64,000 nt of DNA. It comes from Clavelina lepadiformis. Its lineage: Eukaryota; Chordata; Ascidiacea; Aplousobranchia; Clavelinidae. How positions within the stretch are numbered: the first letter of the stretch is position 1; every line of letters begins with the position of its first letter. Positions 1 to 11,900 of this stretch are shown here, one piece after another. The stretch is from positions 19,284,501 through 19,348,500 of the forward strand of contig NC_135247.1 in the NCBI RefSeq assembly GCF_947623445.1, given 5' to 3'. The notes beneath the pieces were generated by a model. It was not told the origin of the DNA. It was given only the letters and a program-made list of their open reading frames with translations, and searched no databases. Made by a program: the position numbers and the translations under genes.

Positions 1-1180
1 GGCGTGAACGCCGAAATTTTACCGGTTCACCTTTGATTTATAATACATAAACAAGAAATTATTGTCAGCAGCATCCTATTTTTAAGACCTTGGATGCTAG
101 TGGTCATCTCCTCAAAAAAAATTTAAGAATATTCCCTGTTTATTATGGAGTTTATAGGCCTATAGATTTTTCTTTTAAATCTTTTATTGAGAAAATATTC
201 TACTTTCTTGAATTGAAGTCCCGCTATTGTGTGAAACAAGGGTTTAATATACCAGTGCACAACCAACTGACGTCAAAATTTGAGTAGCTCGGTCTAGTAT
301 ACAAAGGCATCCTGTGGTTGTGCGCTTGTATTCTAAATCTTAACACAATTCATTGAGTGGTTAGCTTAAATAGAACCTTTCCAAATTACCGTCTGGGTGG
401 CAAGATAATTTCGATGGGCTATATATATTTGTCCATGGAAATCGTTGCCCCACTTTGATTTCTTCTTAAATTGCAAATGTTTTATGCATTGGATTGTAAA
501 GGTTTTGCTCAGGTGCGATGCATAGGAATTTCTTTACGAAATAAAAAAAATTAAAAATGTATTGCCTGGTTCTTATTTTACGCACTGTCTGATCTAATCC
601 TACGCACTGGACTTGCTGGATATGACTATTTGTAAAAATTTGCATGTTATCTGCGGCGCATTACATAAGCTAATTTTGTTTGGCATTTCAAGCTAAGTTT
701 AAAATGATCAACTAAAAGTAAATGCAAACCGAATTATTACATTCACACGCACCGCAGATACCACACAAACGTTTGTGCATTTTACGGCTGTAACTCAGAA
801 AGGGTTTAGTTGTATTAAATTTGCTTCAATTGTTGTTCCAAAGATTGTTCATTTAAAGATATTTCGATTTTAAGTAATTTTGTTTTATTTATTATTGCCC
901 ATCATAATCTGATAATCTTTGAACGTGCTGACAATGATTATGTGTTATAACCTATATATATATTTATCATCTAAGTACAGTCAAGTATATTGCATATATG
1001 AAAAGCAGCTTGCTTGGAATTGAGTTTGTGATACTTTCTAAGGTTTTTATGTGTTAATTTAAGAGGCATTCACAAGCTTTGTTTGAAGCAAGCGCCTTGT
1101 CATGTATGGGGTTAAGTTTGCGATATTGTTCAAGGATATTGTTTGGTTTGTGGTTTTAGTCTTACTTTTACTTGATTTTT
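1..1180. other. Non-coding, no gene seen
   Basis: AT-rich DNA. Only short open frames without domains or convincing splice contexts were seen. It could hold intergenic sequence or introns of a gene extending left of the window. Confidence 0.5.
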
Positions 1181-1525
1181 CTAAAATGGCATCGGTAAGC
1201 TCAAGAATTCTGTGCAACACGGATAATTACTTGGGTCTGTATAGACATAAATATCACGTTGGTTGACAAAATGAATCCTGGATCGATCTGTATCAGCACC
1301 AAATGACAAAATTTTGCAATAATTTGCCCAGCTTAGGTTGTCACATGATTCAAACATAACAGGGTTAGGGATGTAGTTGTAGTAGTCAGAAATGTCATTA
1401 CTGACAGTAACCAAATCATAGCATGAACATTTGGCAGGATTGCATTTTGTAAGTGAGGGGTAACCCACAATTGAGTAAAGTATACAGAGCAAGACAACAT
1501 GGTAAAATGCTGGAAGACTAGACAA
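1181..1525 (-). CDS. Possible exon of a secreted cysteine-rich protein
   Basis: The minus strand holds an open stretch of 114 codons ending in TAG at 1181-1183. It reads as a hydrophobic leader (around VVLLCILYSIVGYPS) followed by about 90 residues with seven cysteines, including KCNPAKCSC and PCC, and several Tyr/Asp-rich segments. The open frame begins with TTG and has no early in-frame ATG, so if it is real it must be spliced to an upstream exon to its right. A weak acceptor (cttgtctag) lies just before the leader. I do not recognise the family. The leader, the cysteine spacing and ordinary-looking codon use make it more convincing than surrounding open frames, but it may be chance. Confidence 0.3.
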   Translation of the reverse strand: MSSLPAFYHVVLLCILYSIVGYPSLTKCNPAKCSCYDLVTVSNDISDYYNYIPNPVMFESCDNLSWANYCKILSFGADTDRSRIHFVNQRDIYVYTDPSNYPCCTEFLSLPMPF

Positions 1526-2935
1526 GATATTAAAATCCTTTTTTTAAGCTGGCTGAAAAGTAAGTAGCTGCTAATTAATGTGAAAGTTTTAATTTCGAAA
1601 GAAATGTGACCTGTGTTGTCCCTTGATACATGGTTCATACATAATCTGGTATTTCTTTATGCTTTTAATAACTGACCTGTCAAAGCTGCCTTAAGATTTT
1701 ATGCTACAAGGCGTATGTTGAAACAAGTGTGAGTTGAGCAGCGTAATAAGATTGTGTGGTGAAGAAATGCTGCATTGTGGCAAATGTAACACAGAAGTAT
1801 TCAGTTGCCTTTTTCCTTCAGTTGCTGGAGGTTTGCGTTCTCTCACAGCTTTTCAAGTTTGTTTTTTGAGGGCATTTTACTGGACACTAAATTAAACTTT
1901 ACAAATCATTTTAGCAGTGTAAGCTATTTTGTGTCTGCTGACATGGCTGCTGTAGTAGCTATGATGATGTGGGATTAGTCATTTAGTTGCTTGCTGCTAC
2001 TTGGTAATAACTGCCTTGCTGCATTTCTTCCCTTTACAAGGTGCCCTTTGAAATGCCATCTCCTGCGTGAGTTTCCTTCACATCATGTGATTGGTCAATA
2101 ATCTACTCACAAACCGGAAGTGTGCTTATGGGCGCTTGTTTGTTGCCCAAGTCTGATTAAAATTTTCAAACGGTTTCACGTGGAGGAAAAACACAAACAA
2201 TAAAAACTTGATATAATAATCTAGTTGCTTTATGCTAATGTGTTATCATTGCTGCCATGTTTGAATGTTATTTAGAGGTTTGAGTGTTTGAAAATGAATA
2301 ACTAATTTTCAGTAAAAATATTTTTTGACTTATTGGTGACCTTTAAACTGTGCAATTATTGCCAATTATATGATCTAACATTCCTCCTTTAACAAGGATC
2401 TGGTTGCTGGTGATTTGAATTTATTTACAATATTGCTGTGATACATTTCAGCTTGAGTCAATATCCTTGGTTGGCAAGTTAAATCCGACCTTGCTAGTGT
2501 ACATGTCATTTTTTAATTGTTCTTTGCAAAAAGACTTCTTTCATTGAAGACGACGCAAAGCGCCGGCCAGTTCTATTTAGTCTTAATGCTGTGCCTATAC
2601 CCATCAGTGGCCTATAAGAATCCTTCACTGAAAGGTGTGTGGGCATTGCTTTGTTTGGTTCAGATTGTTGGAGGATGATTCCCATATTTCATCAGTGTAG
2701 TTGTTGGATAGTGCAGAAATGTTGAGACAATAATATGCTTGTTTGCAGTTTTATGTTGGTGTGGAGTCAGTCATTCTTGTATTATCGGTGGAGTGAAATT
2801 ATCACTCTGTGATCTATTTTGTTTTAGATTGTCTGACTATCTGGGCTGCCACCACGTCTCTGCGTCAGTTATCGTTGTCAAATTGGAACTATCTTGTCTG
2901 CTCAGGTCCCCAGCACTACTTTGAAGACATAGAGA
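1526..2935. other. Upstream region of the SLC4 gene
   Basis: No gene was recognised. The stretch lies immediately upstream of the SLC4 start and probably holds its promoter and 5' untranslated sequence. No TATA box or other site could be assigned with confidence. Confidence 0.4.
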
Positions 2936-5900
2936 ATGGCTAGTGGAATTGACGGTGAGTTGTGGCATCTACTTATCTCTTAGGCTCTGGTATGTGCTTT
3001 AAGGCTAAGCATGAAGCTTGTTTTGTTTTTATAACTAATGATCCGTTGTTTCTTTCTGGGTGTTACTGTCCATAAACACATCAAAGTATGCAGTGTTGGT
3101 GTCTGTTGCTTTAAGCTTCCATTTGTAGTTTTTGAGTCCGATGATGTGGTTTTTATCGGCAACATATCTGTGGCTTGTTTGTCACCAGCTGTGGTGCACT
3201 GCTCTGTAATTTGAGTGTTGTTTGTTTCCGTCACTTGGCACTTGAGCTGTTTGCAGCTGCATTTTCTATGACTGCATAAAGCTCACTTTATTGTGTTGAG
3301 TCAAAATACAAGTTAATAAAACCAGTTAAAGTACAGTCAAGTGTGGATTCACATTTTATTTAATATCAATTTTATTTAATGATTGTATTGTAACTAACAT
3401 CTTTGCTTGCTAGGTCCAGGGAATCTGGAATTATCCACTGCAGTTACTGGACAAAGCAATCCTGATAAACAAGATGCCTCAGATTCTTTAGAAACTTGTT
3501 TGGCAACTCCCCTCCCAGACAGTATCTCTGCATCTGACATCCAAGAACAAGGTAATTTCTCCGTCTTTATGTTTATATGCCGCGATTCTCTTAAAATACT
3601 AACTTTTGTAAATTTTGGATTCTTAAAAGCGTTCTAAGACCTATTTTTTGGAAGATCGAGATCAAGTAGTGCAGTTATTGTTTGTTTGTTTTACTCTGTC
3701 ATAAAATTTGAAAAGGTTTCATTCAATTTATAAAATTGTGCTTTTGCTTTGATTTAAGCAAATAAATCGGGGAGGATGCCAGGGTGGTGCTTGTTGCTCT
3801 ATAGTTTGAGGCTTTGATTAAATACTTGGTTTCTTGGTCATATTTTTGGAGCAACACGGCAGCCCCCTGGCTGCAACCTTGGTCAAAACTTGGATTTCCT
3901 GGTTCTTCACCAACCCCCCTTTGCCATAGTTAGATGTGAGATTGATGCACTGCCCATGTACTTTGATACATTTCATCCATATGAGTTACTTAAATGTTAT
4001 TGTTTAGTGCACTACAATGGCGAGTTATGCAATTGAACATAATGGCTGCAATGGTTGGTTGACAGCATTCATTTGTTCAGTGCTGGAGATTGACCTTTTT
4101 ATCGAGGCTGATATATCTGCTTTTGTCATTCAACTTTTGTTGCTTGTCTGCTTCGAGTGGTCATTTGAGGAAACGTTCTATTGCAGGTCATATGGGTTCG
4201 CAGCACACTGAAACAAAGGAAAGTGAGAGACCAACTGAAAGCAGCCATCTCAGTTTTGCAAACCTGATGCACCACAACACTAAACCTGCTGCCGGTCGAA
4301 GGGTAAGTGGCTCGCTTTATGCAAATTTTTCACTAATTTAAATCTTTACCGAGCAGACAATTGTTATTCATTCAATGTTGTAATTTGACAAAGGTCATAA
4401 GCACCTTAATCTGTCCTTAATTTTATGTTAAAGGGAAGCTCCTTTGACCCAATGACCACTCTTGTTTAATTAGTTCTATTACTTCTTATTATGCAGTTGC
4501 CATGTGGTTAATTATCTGTGATGCCCAGCAACTTCATAGTTGTCATGTTGCTGGCTTTTTGTTTGCTTCTGGAATGTTCTTTAAAATTTAATAATTAACG
4601 CCATTGTGATGCAAATAATGTGTCACCGTGATAACACTTCTATTATTTCTCCTGCGTAGTTTTACTACGTTTGCTTTGTAGCTCATGTTTGCTCACCCGG
4701 TCATGCTTAAATTGAAATGTTGTCAAGCCGACACATTCCATCTCTACGCAAACAAATCGAATTTAGTTAGAGGACAGCATTGTCACTCTCACGAAACTCT
4801 CAAAAGTAACGCTCGAACTATTTAACTTCATTTGCTTTTCATTTTCTGGTGGAATTTGGTTGAAGCTCCCAACTATTTCTGGCAACATTAAGCAATAGTT
4901 TGGTCACAGAACCAAAATGTTGGTGCTAAAGTTTGATGTAATACATTCACCCTAAGATGTCAATAACATCACCGCGTATATATGGTTGCGAGAAATTTAG
5001 ACTTCTTCACCAAGAACTACCAACTCCATACTTGCCATATTTTATGTGAACTTTCACCAGCTGTGTGTTCAACTGTTCATGCTGAGCAGTTTTGAAAGAA
5101 AAGCTTTATGACCATGATATTGCAATTACTTGCCACATTCTTCCATTTCACTCAACGAGCTTCTTTCGGTTTATTCCAAACCAGCACAGTTTTAATCGCT
5201 CTGAAGTTATTTCTGTTTATAGACCAATTTCTTTACGTTTATTTTTTTAATCATTGAGGAACCATTAAACATCAAAACAATAAAGTGGTTCTTGGTTAAA
5301 GTAGTTACTTTGTTGATTGACAGTTCTAGAAGATCAATATTTTAAAACGTTTAAAGTAACAAAGTTTCCACAAATATGCTTACATCAATTAACACTGAAA
5401 ATATTTGTCAAAAATACTTAATAATACTGGCTCCACAATGGACATGGATGTTATTTCTATATCACTGCACATCTGCATGCATGTGGTTGATGTTGCTTGT
5501 GCCGGTCTGGATGAGTGGCCACAAGATTCAGAACAACACAGCAACTGTTGATGTTGACGACACCAGTTTCTTATGGTGTGTCATTTTTTTAAACCTTTCC
5601 CTGTTTTGTGTTGAACGACCAAACTGTGTAATGTGAGTTGTGCACACAGCACATATTTTCCATGCTATTGAGATAATGCTGGTTCCTTGGCTGCCTAACC
5701 CTTAGCAGTCAGTAAATGTTTGCCGAGTTATTATTGCTTGTTTCCTGGCCTCATGACAAGCGGTGATGTCATCACTCACCACCTGGTGATGTCATCACTC
5801 ACCACCTAGTGATGTCATCACTCACCACCTAGATACTGTTTCTCTTCAAAACAACTTGATTGACTTTTTGTTTGTCTTAATAATTTTGTCAGCTCAAACT

Positions 5901-8900
5901 TTTAGTTGAGGCGTCATCAGCAGCATTTAAACTTCATATTAAGTATAAAATTTTTATGTCTTACGAGGTATAATCGTAACTCATGGCTTGTGTGTATGAG
6001 ATGAACATTGTAGCATGTTTACTACCAAGTAACATTTAGAGCTGACGTCATCGCAACTGGGCTTGATATTTCTGCCATTTATGTGAATGTTGCTTGAGTT
6101 GACGATCAACACATTTTGCCTGATGCTGGAAATATCTGTTTTTATCCACTTCTGTCCATTAAGCCACCACGAAAATATTTTTGTTTTTTAAGCCGGGAAT
6201 TCCCTTTTTATCCTCCTAATGATGTAATAAAAGTATTTAGTGAGCAAACAATGGTTGCTCCTTTGTTGTGAGAAAATCCGTTCGAGGTTGTGGTGCAATA
6301 GCGGAGGCCTTAGTCATAAAACATAGTCATGAGCAACTTTGCCAATGGCTTGATTCTCAAAATATCGCAAAAAGAATGTCACAGTCGCTAAAATCATCAT
6401 TTAAGATCAGGTTTTGACAAGACCCGTCCTTCATAGAAATTAAACAGTTCACTGATGCACCCCGTTGTTGGGAATCACAGGAGCTTAAAATGATGTCGTT
6501 TTTGTTCAAGTCTCAAAACATTAAATGAAGCAGCGACTTACAATAGATGAAAAATTACAAAAAATGGCTCGGAATTTTGAGATTGTTTAACGGAAATCCT
6601 GTTTTGACTGCTTCACAATGCAGATCCCTCCTTTCATCTTGAGGTTTATTAATTTTGTTGTCATTAGGATGATGTTGTATTTGGTTACCGTGGAAACGTC
6701 CCTCCGGACACAGATGTCATTTTGGACACTCGGGGCGCTTTATATCCAGACACTTACAACCCTTCGTTGCATACGGACTCTTCGTTGGCTGAAGAAATGG
6801 GAAAGGTGTTTGATGAAGGTAGACTTATTGCCATCTTCAGATTCAATTTATGATTTGTGGTAACATGTCTATAAATGTGTCGTCAACAATGAGTGGTTGT
6901 CGTTAAATCATATGTTGGTGCATGTTCATGACATTAGTTAAAAGAAAATTTCAGAGCACCCAGGGTTTGTATTTTCTTTAATCAAAGTCGAAGAAGCAAA
7001 AATCTGAAAGATAAAAACTTTTGAGTGAAATTAACTTTTTTCGTTCTTGTTTGATCCTTATCAGATGACGATGTTGCATTTCAACTCAAGATGGATTTTT
7101 CGAACCCGTCTGCAGCGAGTGAGGCTCACAACATCTCTTCCAATAGATTTGACGAGGGAGACTTCACCTGTGAGTTGCAGGAAAATCACTAATTAGTCCG
7201 AAACTAGTTGACTGCTTTTTCTCCTGCAAGCAAATGCATTGTTTGCCTTTCTGTGTTAGTTGTCATATTGGCAGCGGCTCGGTGCTTAAAATCAACTTTA
7301 AATCGACTTTAAATCTTTCTAAGTTATATGTTACATGCGTATGTTCAGCTCTATTGTGATTATGTAAATGTGACCTTTCAGCTCATCGACGCAACGTTGT
7401 CCACATGTCCCAACCAATGGCAACTCGTCTCTCGTCACATGACATGAAAACCATCCAATCATCTAATGTTGTTTCTACAAGGTGCAGCTACTTTAGTTCC
7501 TGTGAAGTTTGATTTATGTGAAATGTGATTTCTATTGATGTAATTTTGTTATTTTAGCAAACGACGTCGTCAAAGATCTTCCTCGTCGTCTTCCTCGAAC
7601 TCAACGAGCAATTCTCATCGATCCGAGAAGTCGAAGAAGAAAAAGGAAAAGAAGGAAAAGAAAGTAGGTTATGATTTCTATCTGACCTGATGCAAGTGAA
7701 ACTTGAAATATCGAGTTGGTGTCGTACTTCAGAGCAAGAGGAAATCTCTGACTGCAAAGATCCGAGATCAGACGACAGGGATCCCTGAGGAGGACGAGGA
7801 GGAGAGTGAAGAGGAGGAGGAGGAGGAGGAGCGGTGAGAGATATTTCATGAAGTTCATTCTTGGGTGGGACGTTGCTGAGTTGATTTCCAGAAATAACTT
7901 TGCTCCATTTTGCCGCAGTAAAGATGACGTCGAGAGTGAAGATGGATCGGATGGGGGAGACGATGCCCGGGAGGTGAGAGCATCCATTTGTGACATCACA
8001 ATTAAATGAGAGTAATAAGAGTAAATGTGCTCACCGAGCTCGTTTGTTGTACACAGGAAGATGTCGATGGACATATGGAAGGGATGGTTGTGATTGTGGA
8101 CGAACGAGCTGATGGGAAGCCCGCCAACAAAGATGCTTCAGTGAGTTTGCAACCTCACTCATTATCTGCAAAAGATCAAAATTAACTCCTCTTCCTCCTC
8201 CTGAGCAGGTCCTCTTCACTCTTGGCACTGAGGAGGCGTCCAAGGCTGGGGTGGGATCATCCCCAGGTAAGTCCACTCATTGGAAGATCATCTTTGTTTT
8301 CACTTCCTTGACCATGAACTTGAATTTCAGCCAAGTCCGGATCACTGGTTCCTCCACTAGAGCAGCCGGGCAGCTTCTCATCAGTTCGAAGCGCTTCTTC
8401 ATCCTACAGCAGCTCCTCTGTGTCCGAGGCAGAGAAGAAGGACAAAGTCAAAAGGTCAGATATTTCCGGCCCCGGGCGATAAGTGCATTCACTCATTTCA
8501 CTTATTACTTTATCCTGAAGATTGCCGGATGTGAAGTCTGGTCCGAAGAAGCAGAAGAAGCATCATCATCATCATCATCATCGGAATAAGAAGCATGGGA
8601 TGGGATTACCCAGGAGAAGATCTGGACTCGAACTCAAGGCAAGTTGTTGAGTCAATGCAAAGTCGTCTGATGGTTAAGACCAAATTTTCATCTGCAGGAG
8701 ATGGAGGATCAGAAGTTGTCGAAGAGGTTGACGAGTCTGGTTGATGATGACTGCGGAGATGAGATCAATGTGGAGGACGTCAGAAGTAAGTTCTCGTGAT
8801 CATCGTCTTCCCTTGCATCAAGCTGACTTTTTAATGATCTGCGACGAGATTAAAGTCATGACTCGAACATGCTTGACCAGGTCATCGCTTCGAGGATGCT

Positions 8901-11900
8901 GCCGGAGTCAGGAAACATCTTCTTCATCGACCCGTGAAGAAGAGAAAGATCCGGACTCAGATCCATGAGAAGAAGATTTTCGACAGACAGCCTCATGAGG
9001 TCACTATGATGTCACAGTTGGTGTGATGTAGTAATGTGGTCACTCACGTCGGATGTTGCAGGTTTTTGTCGAGCTGGACGAGCTGATCTCTGGCGAGTGG
9101 AAGGAGACGGCGAGGTGGATCAAGTTTGAAGAAGACGTGGAAGAGTCTCAGAAGTGGGGGAAACCCCGGGTGGCATCCCTTTCCTTCCATAGTTTGCTCG
9201 AGTTGCGAAAGACCATCGAGAGAGGTATAAGATGTTCATGTGGGTTGATCTTGCTGACCTCAGCAGGAACTGTTGATGAATCAGCGTTTATTGTCAGGAG
9301 CGGTGATGCTGGATTTAGAGAACACAGAAAATTTGACAGATGTTGCAAACTCGGTTGTCACGGAGATGGTGAAGACAGGTCAGATCCGTGCAGAGGACCA
9401 GGGAACAGTCCTTAAAGTCTTGTTGTCCAAGCACAAGTGAGTCGGCTGCTTTGTTCTCCACATGTGGCACTTTCTAGTCTTGCTCGTTTCTGATAATAAT
9501 TTTGAAACTTTTGCAACCACAACAAATGAAAATGACTTATTTTATGGTCTGTTTTATCCAATTCGCTGCCAATTCTTTACCCATTTACGCTTCATAGAAA
9601 CACATTGCACATGGTTGTTGCCATGGTAATATGCTTGTATCACAAGTTACTGTTCTTAGTAAACAATCGTTGCACAGTGACATAATAGCCCTGGTTGGAT
9701 TTGCCAGGAATTTCATTTTCGGCTTGGCTGCAGTTTGTCACTAACAGCTTCGTGCAATATTAGTTGCTGCCACATTGTCTTGTAAGAGCACAGGCTGGGA
9801 GAGGGGTCAATATGTAGTGCTTATATATTCATCTTGTCTTCACCTGCATATAATTGCTAATGTACGTTCATGGTGGCGACCTACTGAATAATTGTGATGT
9901 CATAGACATAGTCATCACCTGTGACTGCGGTCCATGACAATTAGCATTTGGAGGGTACATTGAACAATAAAGTGATATTGTGGTTAGTTTATTTTATAAC
10001 CAACTTATGTGTAGCAGCACCGCTGTTTCAACCCGGCACACACGAAGGTAACAGCATGCTGACATATGTCATCGTTGTTTGCTGATCTTGCATCACTTCC
10101 TTTTGTCATAAAAATCTCATCAACAATCTCAAAAATATATTTTCTTATGCAAACATATTTTGCTCATTTTCAAGTAAAAGTTTTAAAATAAACCAGAAAA
10201 ACTCACTTGTTGGTTGGCCGGGATTTTTCAAGCTATCCACTCAAAAGTGGTCGTGCTTGACCGCCTGATCCTTGTTATGCATGAGTGCTTCTTTGATATG
10301 ATGATAGAAGCATTTTAAGTGAATGCTGTTGTACGAGAGCATGGTCCAAGCATAAGACGATATTGAAGACAATGTTTGGTCTTGAAATGAGAACTTGTAA
10401 TCAATGAAGTCGATTTTAAATTCATCTTTGGCGGCAAATTTCATTCTCTCAAATCTCAATGCTTTCCACTCACCGTCTTCCTGCCATTTCATTGGTCAAT
10501 ATCGTTCCCTGCACTGAGTGTCACTCGACAAGTGTCTTGCGTTGTATTGCAAGTTGCGAGATAAAATGAACGAACATCCTTCATTTGTGTTGCATGTTTG
10601 TGATGTCATTGAGCATCGTCACTTCACCGATCCTCCCTCGGACATATTGTTGCTTGTCATGTTTTAACTGATCATTTGACGACAGGCACATCACCCCCGA
10701 AGCTGCCTTCCCGTACAACTACTCCCGCCAGAGCTTCGGGAGTTTCTTCGGCTCTCCCAGCTACGCATCTCGACTCAATCAAGTTCAAAGCACTACAGAG
10801 GTGGAAGGAACAAAGCCCCTGCTGAGTGGTGATGATGTGGAGGTACGTGAGTCGGAGATGGAGGAATTTTGTGATTTCATTGATTGATCGTTTCCTCCCC
10901 AGATGGGGGATATGAAGGGGAATCCCGAGATCCCGAGCATCACCATCACGAGTGCACCATCCACCAAGGAGCTGAAGATCATGAGGAAGATACCGGAAGG
11001 AGCAGAAGCAACTGCTGTACTAGTCGGTCAGTCGCATCGATTCACCCTCTGTGCTGTTGATGATGTCATCCCACGTTTATTTTGTCAGAAATACGATCTA
11101 CTGCAAGTGCGTGTATTGCTACAGCCTCACATAGACGTTGTATTTTGCAGGCAAAGTTGAATACCTGGAGCAGCCAACCATGGCGTTCGTGAGACTCGCT
11201 CAGGGAACGAACCTCGGGGATGTTGTTGCACTCCCGATCCCTCTCCGATTTCTCTTCGTCCTTCTCGGTCCGAGTCGACCTGACTTTGACTACCACGAGA
11301 TCGGCCGATCAGTCTCCACGCTCATGGCAGACCAGGTTTGTTCCGGGACCTACCAGTGCCATCCTCGCATCCCACGACTTAACTCCTCCTCTGCTTGTTG
11401 CTCAGGAGTTCCGGCTGATGGCGTATGCTGCCGACAATCGAGTTGATCTTCTTCGTGCGATCAACGAGTTCCTCGATGACTCCATTGTTCTTCCTCCTGG
11501 CCAGATGGAGAACCCAGATCTGTTGAAGAACATCTCCAATTATCAGATGAAACTTGAGAGGAAGAAGAAAAGGAAGAAGTTAGAAGTGGATGCAGGAGAT
11601 CCGGGAGCAGGAGGGAAGATCACTGGAGGCATTCAAACCACTTTTCTATGTTATGGGAGTCAACGTTTAAGTAAACCTTGAAAAATAATTTCAATGACTT
11701 TTATTTTTCTCCTCAGAAAAGGAGTTTGCTTTGTCTGCTCCTGAAGAGGACGATCCACTCCAGAGAACCAAGAAATGCTTTGGTGGGCTCATACGTGACG
11801 TGAAACGACGATACCCCAAGTACCTGAGTGACATCACTGATGCTTTCAATTTTCAGTGCTTGGCTTCAATCATATTCATTTATTTCGCTGCCCTTTCCCC

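Noticed and set aside
9267-9297. Earlier acceptor at 9266 for the SLC4 exon starting at 9298
   Set aside because: It would shift the frame away from the conserved AVMLDLE segment. The acceptor at 9297 gives the family sequence in phase.
10241-10492. An 83-codon open frame on the minus strand in an SLC4 intron
   Set aside because: It has no domain, signal peptide or convincing splice partner. Chance is the simplest explanation.
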